A stretch of 64,000 bases of DNA from UBA7803 sp034522075 (GTDB lineage: Bacteria > Pseudomonadota > Gammaproteobacteria > Pseudomonadales > Azotimanducaceae). The number at the start of each line of letters is the position of its first letter. The first letter of the stretch is position 1. The DNA lies in the NCBI GenBank assembly GCA_034522075.1, contig JAXHLO010000017.1:19034-83033 (forward strand), given 5' to 3'. The notes below the pieces were generated by a model that worked only from the letters and a program-made list of their open reading frames with translations, did not search any database and was not told the DNA's origin. Below are positions 25,939-36,638 of the stretch, one piece after another. The position numbers and the translations under genes were made by a program.

Positions 25939-27133
25939 TCAGTCTCTCCCCAGTATTACCGTCCCGGCGCAATGCCGGGCGCCGAGCATGCCGCCGTTGC
26001 CGTGTGCGACGGCCAGACGGGCGCCGTCCACCTGGCTGGTGGATTCGCCGCGCAACTGGCGCGCCGCTTCGATGAGCAGAAAGATGCCCCGCATGCCGGG
26101 GTGATTGGACGACAGGCCGCCGCCATCGGTATTCAGCGCCGGCCCGTCTCCCGGACGGTCGTAGCGCAGGCGCCCGCCTTCCACCCAGCGTCCGCCTTCG
26201 CCCTTGGGGCAGAACCCCAGATCTTCCAGCAGCGCCAGCACAGTGATGGAAAAGGAATCGTAGATCATGGCTATATCCATCTCGGCAGGGCTGACCCCGG
26301 CCTCCGCAAACGCTGCTGGTCCGGACTGAGCGGCCGCGCTGGTGGTGATGTCGGCGCCGTTTTCCGGATATCTGGTCGCTTCGCCGCTGCCCAGCAGCCA
26401 GACCGGCGCTTTAGCGCAATTGCGTGCTACCTGCGGGGAGGCGATGATCACCGCACCGCCGCCGTCGGAGATCATGCAGCATTCCAGCAGATGCAGCGGG
26501 TCGGCGATCATGCGCGAGTTCACCACGTCATCGATGGTGGTTTCGCGGATGCCCACGAACTCCAGGTCGGTCATGGCCTGGACGGCCTCCGGGTTGCGCA
26601 TGGCGTGGGCCCGGGTTGCCACGGAGATCTCGGCGAGCTGCTCGCTGGTGGTGCCGTACTCGTACATATGGCGCCGCGCCACCATGGCGTAATTGGCCAC
26701 CAGAGTCTGGCCGACGAAGGATTCCATGTTGTCGCCGGGCAGGCCCAGCCCGCCGCGCCCCGCCCACGCCGATGCGGGCGGCGTTGCTGTGGGCGGTGGA
26801 GCCGTAGGTGAGCAGCGCTACCTTGGCTTTGCCGGCGGCAATGTCGCGGCGGGCGTGGGCCGCATGGTATTCATAGGAACTGCCGCCCACGTTGGTGGTA
26901 TCGATGACGCTGGGTTTCAGACCGAAGTATTCCGAGATCATGAAACCGCTCATGGGCCCGGCTTCCCCGGCGTCGTAGACCGCGTCCACGTCACGCCAGT
27001 CGAGCCCGGCGTCCTCCAGGGCCCGGGCGGCGCTCGCTGCCTTGATCTGCAGCGGGCTGAGGGTGCCCTCCACATCCCGGGACGGGTATTCGTGAATGCC
27101 GACGATGGCGGCGCTGCGCGATTGCGTGGTCAA
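25939..27133 (-). CDS. Thiolase-like protein lacking the catalytic Cys; possible retro-aldolase (frameshift)
   Basis: A member of the SCP-x/thiolase superfamily of about 398 residues. The TTG start at 27133 is preceded by AAGGGGGAG. Where thiolases have the nucleophilic cysteine, the sequence here reads TTNVGGSSYEYH: glycine in place of cysteine. The end carries AHGNGGMLGARHCAG. Thiolase-fold proteins without this cysteine include Ltp2, a retro-aldolase that works with a DUF35 partner. The frame shifts by one base near 26750, in a G-rich run (GGGCGGGGCGCGGCGGG), joining SNAARIGVG to GLGLPGDNMESFVGQTL; the upper part ends without this repair. Directly upstream of the DUF35 gene, with 2 bases between. 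The aldolase activity is inferred. Confidence 0.78.
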
Positions 27134-27195
27134 GTGCTCCCCCTTAGCTGATGCCTGCCGAAACTACCAGTTTACCTTGCTTGAATTGTCTTTTG

Positions 27196-27327
27196 TTGGA
27201 GCGACCTCCAGGCCTGCGCGATCTTCGTGTGGGAGCGATCTGTGTAGAGCGAACTTCAGCTCGCGACCTGGAGGTCGCTCCCATCTAAGATCGCGATCTG
27301 GAGGCCGCTCCCACCAAAAGCGATCTT
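27196..27327. repeat. REP/BIME-like cluster of palindromic repeats
   Basis: Three related units share arms of the form GGGAGCGACC and GGTCGCTCCC. The first starts GGAGCGACCTCCAGG at 27198; the middle one runs from GGGAGCGAT at 27230 to GGTCGCTCCC ending at 27282 and contains an inner GAGC/GCTC hairpin; the third, AAGATCGCGATCTGGAGG to 27313, is in the opposite orientation to the first. The alternate orientation and hairpin arms are characteristic of REP/BIME elements. It fills most of the space between the thiolase-like gene and the mutase. Confidence 0.72.
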
Positions 27328-27329
27328 GG

Positions 27330-27335
27330 TACAAT
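27330..27335 (+). promoter_or_regulatory. Possible -10 box for the mutase gene
   Basis: TACAAT at 27330-27335 matches the sigma-70 -10 consensus at five of six positions and is 34 bases before the mutase ATG. The -35 position falls in the REP cluster and has no good match. Confidence 0.4.
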
Positions 27336-27369
27336 GCGTTTCAGTTGTATCTACGAACCGGGAACAATC

Positions 27370-29523
<2,154 letters not shown>

Positions 29524-29555
29524 CTATATGAAAAGATTATGTTTGGAGTAGCAGA

Positions 29556-29984
29556 ATGATTGGGAAGTTGAATCATGTGGCCATTGTCGTGCCGGATCTG
29601 GCCGCCGCATCGTCGGTTTATGCGAGCACCCTGGGCGCACAGGTTTCCGAGCCGGTAGCGCTGCCCGACCACGGGGTCACCACGGTATTCGTGGAACTGC
29701 CGAACACCAAGATCGAACTACTGCACCCGCTTGGGAACGACTCCCCGGTGGAAAAGTTTCTCGCCAACAATCCCAGCGGCGGGATGCATCACGTCTGCTA
29801 CGAGGTGGAGGATATCCAGGCGGCCGTAGACACGCTGGTGGCCGACGGCGCACGCGTGCTCGGTGACGGCCGGCCGAAGACGGGTGCCCATGGCCTGCCG
29901 GTGGTATTTCTGCATCCCAAGGATTTCTGCGGCACCTTGATCGAGCTCGAGGAGGTGGGCGAGCCGAGCATAGCCGCCGCCTGA
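29556..29984 (+). CDS. mce: Methylmalonyl-CoA epimerase
   Basis: A 142-residue glyoxalase-fold enzyme that interconverts (S)- and (R)-methylmalonyl-CoA between the carboxylase and the mutase. Metal-binding histidine is in KLNHVAIVVPDL, another in GMHHVCYEVEDI and the final glutamate in CGTLIELEEV. The sequence FVELPNTKIELLHPLG is typical of the family. It begins 32 bases after the mutase stop, so they are likely co-transcribed. Length and motifs are as expected. Confidence 0.94.
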   Translation: MIGKLNHVAIVVPDLAAASSVYASTLGAQVSEPVALPDHGVTTVFVELPNTKIELLHPLGNDSPVEKFLANNPSGGMHHVCYEVEDIQAAVDTLVADGARVLGDGRPKTGAHGLPVVFLHPKDFCGTLIELEEVGEPSIAAA

Positions 29985-30012
29985 TACCCGGGCCTGGAAG
30001 TGGAGGGCTGGT

Positions 30013-30276
30013 ATGTCCGATCTGGAAATTCCGGAACTGCCCGCGGAAGTCGTCCTCGCCGTTCAGCGGGGACGTAAGCTGGATGCCATCAGAATTCTGC
30101 GGGAGAAGACCGGCATGGGGCTCAGCGACGCCAAGATTCTCGTCGATCGCCTGGCCGAAGAATACGGCAGCGAGGCGCCCCAGGTGTCGGCGAGCCGGGA
30201 GGATGCCGGCAACCTCAGGCTGCTGGCGGCGCTGGTGATCCTCGGGGGAATTGCCGCGGCAATCTTCCTGCTCTGA
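30013..30276 (+). CDS. Small membrane protein with an L7/L12 C-terminal-like domain
   Basis: An 87-residue protein: the first 50 residues (VVLAVQRGRKLDAIRILREKTGMGLSDAKILVDRL) resemble the C-terminal domain of ribosomal protein L7/L12 with its LREKTGMGLSDAK helix-turn, and the last 20 (LRLLAALVILGGIAAAIFLL) are one membrane helix at the extreme C-terminus. A tail anchor on an L7/L12-type domain is unusual. It is 28 bases downstream of mce. Function unknown. Confidence 0.75.
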   Translation: MSDLEIPELPAEVVLAVQRGRKLDAIRILREKTGMGLSDAKILVDRLAEEYGSEAPQVSASREDAGNLRLLAALVILGGIAAAIFLL

Positions 30277-30367
30277 GCCGGATCCGCAGCCGCTGAATTT
30301 GTGCTGGGCGCAGCATCGCGCTCGGCCGGTTTAGAGCTATCATAGCGGCGTCGGTTTTGCCTGGGGG

Positions 30368-31456
30368 ATGGAAATCGTTTTGCCGGGGGAGTCCTCTTTC
30401 GCATGCATAGTACGCTGGTCGGTGCTCGGCCTGATGCTGTCCGGTGTTGGCGCTGTTGCGGCGCAGGAAACACCCGACAGCGACGGTGAGGCCGAGCCCG
30501 AGACCGAAACCGGCGAGGTGATCCGCATCTCCTGCCGCGACGACCAGAACCGGCCGGCGAGCTGGCTGGATCGAACCCACTCCTATCTGAGTGAACGCCT
30601 GTGCGAGCCCGCAGCCTGGTTCGACGGGTTCTTCGGCGACCCCAGAGCGGCGGAAGAGACGCCGATAGGCAGTTTCTTTCGGGTGCGTAACTCCCTGCGC
30701 TGGGATGAAAGCGAGGATTTCAGCCACGATGTGCGCGTGTCTGCGAACATCTCCCTGCCGCGGGTCTCGGATCGGGTGCGGCTGCTGATCAGCCGCGACG
30801 AATCCATCGAAGGAGAATTGGGGCAGGGCGACAATCGGGACGATGACCGCGATGAGCAGACCCGGCTGGGTTTGCGCTTCGTGCTGACCGATTTCGGCCG
30901 TACCCAGCTCGATGTGGACGGTACGGTGAAGGTCAGCAGCGGCGGCCTCAATCCCCGTGCGCGCGGCCGCGGGCGGCATACCTGGGGGCTCACCGATACG
31001 ACCCAGGCGCGCTTTACCCAGACCGTATTCTGGGAACGCGAGGACGGTGTCGGCACCAGTTCCAGGGCAGACTGGGAATGGCTGCCGAGCAGCAAGTCCC
31101 TGGTGCGCCTGACCGGCCGGGGCACGGTGTCGGAAGGCTCCGATGGGGTGGATTGGCGGGCGGCGCTGGTGGGCTTTCGTCAGCTCAACCGCAGGACGGC
31201 CATTCGCAGCGAAATCGGCGCCTTCGGCCACACTCAACCGGAGCGGGTCACGGAAGAGTATTTCGTCAACTTCCGCTTCCGCCGCTCCTTTCTGCGCGAC
31301 TGGCTGTTCTACGAGCTGCAGCCGGAATACGCGTGGCCGGTCGATGAGGCTACCGGCGAACGCGGTTCCGATCTGCGGTTCATCTTCACCCTGGAGATTC
31401 AGTTCGAAAACGCCGCCGCCGTGGACGAAGATATCGACCACTATCGGGGCCGCTGA
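30368..31456 (+). CDS. Hypothetical outer-membrane beta-barrel-like protein
   Basis: A 362-residue exported protein. Residues 1-33 form a signal peptide (VRWSVLGLMLSGVGAVAAQE), then an acidic low-complexity stretch (DSDGEAEPETETGE). From about residue 100 on, alternating polar and hydrophobic strands (FFRVRNSLRW, VRLLISRDE, LGLRFVLTDFG, LDVDGTVKV, EEYFVNFRFRRSFL, DLRFIFTLEIQFENA) suggest an outer-membrane barrel. I do not know a name for it. The gene sits between the mutase group and the convergent carboxylase genes. Confidence 0.65.
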   Translation: MEIVLPGESSFACIVRWSVLGLMLSGVGAVAAQETPDSDGEAEPETETGEVIRISCRDDQNRPASWLDRTHSYLSERLCEPAAWFDGFFGDPRAAEETPIGSFFRVRNSLRWDESEDFSHDVRVSANISLPRVSDRVRLLISRDESIEGELGQGDNRDDDRDEQTRLGLRFVLTDFGRTQLDVDGTVKVSSGGLNPRARGRGRHTWGLTDTTQARFTQTVFWEREDGVGTSSRADWEWLPSSKSLVRLTGRGTVSEGSDGVDWRAALVGFRQLNRRTAIRSEIGAFGHTQPERVTEEYFVNFRFRRSFLRDWLFYELQPEYAWPVDEATGERGSDLRFIFTLEIQFENAAAVDEDIDHYRGR

Positions 31457-31486
31457 CCGGCGCGTAGACCGGCGCGCGAACGGCCT

Positions 31487-33472
31487 CTATTCGAACTCCA
31501 GGATCGGCTGGTCCACCGCCAGGCTGTCACCTTCATTGGCGAGAATCTTCGCCACCACACCGTCGTCGGTGGCGCGCAGGCTGTTCTCCATCTTCATGGC
31601 TTCCACGACGGCGAGCTCCTCGCCGGCCTTGATTTCGTCTCCTTCAGCCACCAGCAGGCGGACCAGCAGACCCGGCATGGGGGAGAGCAGGAACTTGGAC
31701 AGATCCGGCGGTTTCTTGTCGAGCATGTGCCGGGTCAGCTCGGCTTCCGTCGGGGTCACCACCAGCACTTCCAGCTCCACACCGCGGTGGAACAGCCGAT
31801 AGCCGGCCCGGTGGGTGTCGAGTTGTACGGTCAGAGCTCTGCCGTTCACTTCTGCGTGCACCAGATTGTCACCGAAACGCCAGCCGGTCGTTACCCGGTA
31901 GGTGCCGCTTTCATGAACCACCTCGAAGCCATGGTCGACTGCACGCACGGTCAGCGGATAGTGCTCTTTATTGGCGATGACGACCCACTCGTCCCGCATG
32001 GCTCGTTCGAAACGGCGGATCTGGCCGGTGAGATCGGCCGTGCGGTCGATGTGGCGCTTGTGCACGACGGCGGCGACCGCCACCGGCACCATGGGGTCCG
32101 TCTGCGGCACGTCGGCGGCGTGAAAGCCATCCGGGTATTCTTCGGCGATGAAATTCGTGGTCAGCTCGCCGGCGCGAAAGCGCGGATGCAGGATCAGCGC
32201 GTTCAGAAAGCTGATGTTGTGCGATACGCCGCGTATGTAGTAGGCATCCAGGGCGTCCGCCATGCGGTCGATGGCCATGGCCCGGTCGTCGCCATAGGTC
32301 ACCAGCTTGGCGATCATGGGATCGTAGAACATGGACACTTCACTGCCTTCCTCGATACCGGTGTCGACTCGCACGCCAGATCCCTCTTCCGGTGGCTGAT
32401 AGCGCACCAGCCGGCCGATGGACGGCAGAAAGTTGCGGAACGGGTCCTCTGCATAGACGCGGGTTTCCAGCGCCCAACCGGTGAGTGTGACATCGTCCTG
32501 GGTGATCGGCAGGCGTTCACCGGCAGCGACCCGGATCATCAGCTCCGCCAGATCGTAGCCCGTCACGAGTTCGGTGACGGGGTGTTCCACCTGCAGGCGG
32601 GTGTTCATCTCCAGGAAGTAGAAGTTCTTGTTGGCGTCGACGATGAACTCCACGGTGCCGGCGGAACAGTAGTCCACGGCGCGGGCCAGAGCGATGGCCT
32701 GCTCGCCCATGGCGCGCCGGGTCTCTTCGTCCAGGAACGGCGACGGCGCTTCTTCGATAACCTTCTGGTGGCGGCGCTGAATGGAGCATTCCCGTTCGCC
32801 CAGGTACACGATGTTGCCGTGATTGTCGGCCATGATCTGAATTTCGATGTGACGCGGCTGCTCGATGAATTTCTCGGCGAACACGCGGTCGTCGCCGAAG
32901 CTCGAGCGCGCTTCGTTGGCCGCACTGGTGAAGCCCTCGCGGCATTCTTCATCGTTCCAGACCACGCGCATGCCTTTGCCGCCGCCCCCGGCGCTGGCCT
33001 TGAGCATTACCGGATAGCCGATATCGCGGGCAATCTGCACCGCATGATCGGCGCCTTCGATCTCGTCGGTATAGCCGGGAATGGTATTGACGCCGGCCTT
33101 GTCGGCCAGGCGCTTGGACGTGATCTTGTCGCCCATGCTGGTAATGGCGTGCACCCGGGGGCCGATGAAGACGATACCGGCTGCATCCAGGGCCTCACAG
33201 AACTTCGGATTTTCCGACAGGAAACCGTAGCCGGGATGCACGGCCTCTGCGCCGCTCTCCCGGCAGGCTGCGACGATCCTGTCGATCTTCAGATAGCTCT
33301 CGCCCGACGGCGGCGGGCCGATGTGTATGGCTTCGTCAGCCATGCGCGTGTGCAGGGCCCGGGCGTCGGCGTCTGAATACACGGCGACCGTTTTGATGCC
33401 CATGGCGCGGGCCGACTTGATGACGCGGCAGGCAATCTCGCCGCGGTTGGCAATGAGAATTTTCTTGAACAT
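31487..33472 (-). CDS. pccA: Propionyl/acetyl-CoA carboxylase alpha subunit (biotin carboxylase-BCCP)
   Basis: The biotin-carrying subunit, 661 residues, of a carboxylase that converts propionyl-CoA to methylmalonyl-CoA. The N-terminal biotin carboxylase begins FKKILIANRGEIACRVI, followed by SDADARALHTRMADEA, the ATP-grasp loop KASAGGGGKGMRVV, and YLEMNTRLQVEHPVTE-type FYFLEMNTRLQVEHP. The biotinyl lysine is Lys627 in VVEAMKMENSL. A beta-hairpin linker domain lies between. It begins 10 bases after pccB on the same strand. Together with mce and the mutase this gives the whole propionate-to-succinate route. The subunit alone could also serve acetyl- or methylcrotonyl-CoA; the context supports propionyl-CoA. 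Confidence 0.92.
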   Translation of the reverse strand: MFKKILIANRGEIACRVIKSARAMGIKTVAVYSDADARALHTRMADEAIHIGPPPSGESYLKIDRIVAACRESGAEAVHPGYGFLSENPKFCEALDAAGIVFIGPRVHAITSMGDKITSKRLADKAGVNTIPGYTDEIEGADHAVQIARDIGYPVMLKASAGGGGKGMRVVWNDEECREGFTSAANEARSSFGDDRVFAEKFIEQPRHIEIQIMADNHGNIVYLGERECSIQRRHQKVIEEAPSPFLDEETRRAMGEQAIALARAVDYCSAGTVEFIVDANKNFYFLEMNTRLQVEHPVTELVTGYDLAELMIRVAAGERLPITQDDVTLTGWALETRVYAEDPFRNFLPSIGRLVRYQPPEEGSGVRVDTGIEEGSEVSMFYDPMIAKLVTYGDDRAMAIDRMADALDAYYIRGVSHNISFLNALILHPRFRAGELTTNFIAEEYPDGFHAADVPQTDPMVPVAVAAVVHKRHIDRTADLTGQIRRFERAMRDEWVVIANKEHYPLTVRAVDHGFEVVHESGTYRVTTGWRFGDNLVHAEVNGRALTVQLDTHRAGYRLFHRGVELEVLVVTPTEAELTRHMLDKKPPDLSKFLLSPMPGLLVRLLVAEGDEIKAGEELAVVEAMKMENSLRATDDGVVAKILANEGDSLAVDQPILEFE

Positions 33473-33482
33473 GAACTCGACC

Positions 33483-35015
33483 TTACAGCGGAATGTTGCC
33501 GTGCTTGCGCCAGGGGTTTTCCAGTTTCTTGTCGCGCAGCATGGCGAACGAGCGGCACACGCGCTCGCGGGTTTCGTTGGGCATGATCACGTCGTCGATG
33601 TAGCCGCGCCCGGCGGCCACGAACGGGTTGGCAAAGTGTTCCTGATATTCCCGGGTGCGCTGCTCGATGCGTTCTTCGTCGCCGAGCTCCTTGCGGAAGA
33701 TGATCTCTACGGCACCCTTGGCGCCCATGACGGCAATCTCGGCACTTGGCCACGCCAGGTTGACGTCACCGCGCAGATGTTTGGAAGCCATCACATCGTA
33801 GGCTCCGCCATAGGCCTTGCGGGTGATCAGCGTGACCTTGGGCACTGTGCATTCGGCGTAGGCATAGAGCAGCTTGGCGCCGTTCTTGATGATGCCGCCG
33901 TATTCCTGCGCCGTGCCGGGCATGAAGCCGGGTACGTCCACCAGGGTCAGGATCGGCACGTTGAAGGCATCACAGAACCGCACGAAGCGGGCCGCCTTCT
34001 TCGAGGAATCGATGTCCAGACATCCCGCAAGCACCATGGGCTGATTGGCCACCACGCCGATGGTGGAGCCCTGCAGGCGGATGAAGCCGATGACCATGTT
34101 GGGCGCGTAGTCGCCCTGCAGTTCGAAGAAGTTGCCTTCATCGGCCACCTTGATGATGACTTCCTTGATGTCGTAGGGCTTCGATGCATCGGCGGGGACG
34201 AGGCTGTCCAGCGACGGCTCCTTGCGGGTCAGCGGATCCTCCGTGGGCCAGCGCGGCGGCTTGTCGCGGTTGTTGGCCGGCAGGAAGTCGAAGAACTGAC
34301 GGGTCAGCAGCAGCGCCTCCACGTCGTTGTGGAAGGCCAGGTCGGCAACCCCGGACTTGCGCGTGTGGATGCTGGCGCCGCCGAGTTCCTCGGGTGTGAC
34401 TACCTCGTGGGTGACGGTTTTCACGACATCGGGACCGGTGACGAACATGTAGGAGCTGTCTTCCACCATGAAGATGAAGTCGGTCATGGCGGGGGAGTAC
34501 ACGGCCCCGCCCGCACACGGCCCCATGATCACCGAGATCTGCGGCACCACGCCGGAGGCCAGCACGTTGCGCTGGAAGATTTCGGCATAGCCGCCCAGCG
34601 ACGCCACGCCTTCCTGAATGCGCGCGCCGCCGGAATCGTTCAGGCCGATGACCGGTGCGCCCACTTTCATGGCCTGATCCATGACCTTGCAGATCTTCTC
34701 GGCGTGCGCCTCGGACAGGGCGCCGCCGAATACAGTGAAATCCTGGCTGAACACGAATACCAGCCGGCCGTTGATGGTGCCGTAGCCGGTAACCACGCCG
34801 TCACCGGGGAATTTCTGCTCCTGCATGGCGAAATCGCTGCAGCGATGCTCGACGAACTTGTCCCACTCTTCGAAGGTGCCTTCGTCGAGCAGCATGATGA
34901 TGCGCTCGCGGGCGGTCAGTTTGCCCTTCAGGTGCTGCTGCTCGATGCGGTGCTCACCGCCGCCGAGCAGCGCGGCAGCCTCCTTTTCGCGCAGCGTGGC
35001 GATGTTGTTCTGCAT
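33483..35015 (-). CDS. pccB: Propionyl-CoA carboxylase beta subunit (carboxyltransferase)
   Basis: The carboxyltransferase subunit, 510 residues, of the crotonase fold. ATG 35015 is preceded by GGGAG. The acyl-CoA pocket shows GLNDSGGARIQEG and GPCAGGAVYSPAMTD, both typical of PccB, and the biotin pocket shows VDVPGFMPGTAQEYGGIIKNGAKLLYAYAE and ITRKAYGGAYDVMASK. The length is normal for the family. It is upstream of pccA in one operon. Substrate specificity depends on few residues that I cannot settle by eye, but the methylmalonyl genes nearby favour propionyl-CoA. Confidence 0.94.
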   Translation of the reverse strand: MQNNIATLREKEAAALLGGGEHRIEQQHLKGKLTARERIIMLLDEGTFEEWDKFVEHRCSDFAMQEQKFPGDGVVTGYGTINGRLVFVFSQDFTVFGGALSEAHAEKICKVMDQAMKVGAPVIGLNDSGGARIQEGVASLGGYAEIFQRNVLASGVVPQISVIMGPCAGGAVYSPAMTDFIFMVEDSSYMFVTGPDVVKTVTHEVVTPEELGGASIHTRKSGVADLAFHNDVEALLLTRQFFDFLPANNRDKPPRWPTEDPLTRKEPSLDSLVPADASKPYDIKEVIIKVADEGNFFELQGDYAPNMVIGFIRLQGSTIGVVANQPMVLAGCLDIDSSKKAARFVRFCDAFNVPILTLVDVPGFMPGTAQEYGGIIKNGAKLLYAYAECTVPKVTLITRKAYGGAYDVMASKHLRGDVNLAWPSAEIAVMGAKGAVEIIFRKELGDEERIEQRTREYQEHFANPFVAAGRGYIDDVIMPNETRERVCRSFAMLRDKKLENPWRKHGNIPL

Positions 35016-35279
35016 GTCGACTCCCGTCCGGTCGGCTGGCTGTTTTATAGGGCGTTATAACGCGAGGTGCGGATGATAGCGTCTCGGCATCGGCCGGGCC
35101 ACATGGTGCTGGCGCCGTCAGAGCGGAGGCGGGAGATCCCGGGTCACGTCGGCTCAAGAGCGGCGATTGTGGCGTGTCCGTCGGTACGACACAAAGCACA
35201 CTCACTACACTGGCCAACTATACTTTCAACGGGCGGCTCTCATGAGAGTCATACAGCGACCTGGCCGGATTGTCATCCC
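35016..35279. promoter_or_regulatory. Divergent control region between pccB and the HDOD gene
   Basis: A 264-base region drives pccB leftward and the HDOD gene rightward. On the plus strand TATACT at 35219-35224 is a good -10 candidate, 56 bases before the HDOD ATG, but no clear -35 lies 17 bases upstream. Near 35045-35060 an AT-rich GGCGTTATAACGC palindrome core stands out in otherwise GC-rich DNA, close to the pccB start, where an operator could lie. Confidence 0.4.
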
Positions 35280-36542
35280 ATGGCTGAAGCGTCCGTCACG
35301 CCGGTAAAGATCGGAACCCTGAGCCGGCTGGCGGCTGAGCATCCGTACTTTGCCGACTGGGATGTGGCGCGCCTGAAAGCCGTGGAAGGCTTCTGTCAGG
35401 CCCTGGACGTGTCCGCCGGGCCGGTTACCGTGCTGGACCTGGAAGCTATGGATCCTTACGCCTACTTTCTACTGTTGGGTGAGGTGGAGCTGACCGATGC
35501 CGCCGGCGCCACCAGGCAGATACGCGCGGGTGATCTGGACGCTGCCTTCCCCATTGCACACCTGCGGCCGAGCCGCTACCGGGTACGTGCCCAGCCCGGC
35601 GGCCGCCTGCTGCGTATCGAAGGATCAAAGCTCAGAAGTCAGACACCGCGGCGCCGCTCCGCCCGGTTCCTGGTGGAAGACGGCTCGGTGGGCGGAAGCT
35701 GGCAGGACCATCCCCTGGTGGCGCTGCTGATCCGGCAGATGCGCGACGGGCAGTTGCCCATCCCCACCATGCCCGGCATTGCCTTGCGCATCCGCCGGGC
35801 GCTGGCCCGGGAAGATTGTGATATGGCGGCCATCGCCGCAATTGTCAGCGCCGATCCGGGCATTGCCGGGCGTCTCATCCGGGTCGCCAACAGCACGGCG
35901 TTCGGCGGCCGCAGTGCCTGTGAATCGGTGCAGGCGGCGCTGGTGCGCCTGGGCGTGGAACGCGCCCAGAACCTGGTGCTGGTGCTCGCCACCCGGGATC
36001 TGTTCAGTGCCCGCGCCGGCTACCTGAAGGATCGGCTGGTACGGGCCTGGCGGCATGCCATCGACATTGCCGCGCTGTCCGCGGTGCTGGCGCGCTTGAC
36101 GCCTGGTCTGGACGGCGACCACGGGCTGCTCGTGGGGCTGCTGCACGAAATCGGCACCTTGCCTATCCTGCGCCTGGCCGAGCAGTTTCCCGACCTGGCC
36201 GAGCAGCCGCTGCTGCTGGATGACATCGTCTCTGCGCTGACCCCCGAGGTTTCCGCCAGTGTGCTCAGCCGCTGGGACATGCCGGAATCGTTGCGCGCCG
36301 CGGCCGCCGATCAGAGCAACTGGTTTCGCGATCACGATGGGGCGGCGGATTACACGGATCTGCTGGTGGTCGCCCACCTGCACCTGCTGGTGCGGGAGCG
36401 CACCTTTCACCGTCTGCCGCGCATCGACGAAACGCCCGCATTCGGCAAACTGGCCCTGGGCCGGCTGTCCCCGCATCTGAGCCTGCAGGTGCTCGACGAG
36501 GCGCGGGCTCAGGTACAGGAACTGAAATCGCTGTTGTCCTGA
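35280..36542 (+). CDS. HDOD domain signalling protein
   Basis: A 420-residue cytosolic protein. The N-terminal 130 residues have a cyclic-nucleotide-like beta-roll appearance (YFLLLGEVELTDAAGATRQI, GDLDAAFPIAHLRPSRYRV), and residues 160-360 form an HDOD domain: PTMPGIALRIRRALAREDCDMAAIAAIVSADPGIAGRLIRVANS. HDOD proteins are HD-like without the metal ligands and act in signalling, often with c-di-GMP enzymes. No such partner is visible nearby. ATG 35280 is chosen over the long upstream frame. It reads in the opposite direction from pccB, with no operon partner. Confidence 0.82.
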   Translation: MAEASVTPVKIGTLSRLAAEHPYFADWDVARLKAVEGFCQALDVSAGPVTVLDLEAMDPYAYFLLLGEVELTDAAGATRQIRAGDLDAAFPIAHLRPSRYRVRAQPGGRLLRIEGSKLRSQTPRRRSARFLVEDGSVGGSWQDHPLVALLIRQMRDGQLPIPTMPGIALRIRRALAREDCDMAAIAAIVSADPGIAGRLIRVANSTAFGGRSACESVQAALVRLGVERAQNLVLVLATRDLFSARAGYLKDRLVRAWRHAIDIAALSAVLARLTPGLDGDHGLLVGLLHEIGTLPILRLAEQFPDLAEQPLLLDDIVSALTPEVSASVLSRWDMPESLRAAAADQSNWFRDHDGAADYTDLLVVAHLHLLVRERTFHRLPRIDETPAFGKLALGRLSPHLSLQVLDEARAQVQELKSLLS

Positions 36543-36638
36543 CCCCGAGTCCGGACGACGTTTCTCCCCGCCCCGGTATCCGGTAATCTCTCCCGTTGAT
36601 TGATGTAGCGCATGTGCCATGCGCAGAGGAGGAGACAG

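Noticed and set aside
31727..35060. Long plus-strand frames opposite pccA and pccB
   Set aside because: The minus-strand proteins have full carboxylase motifs. The plus frames are antisense shadows.
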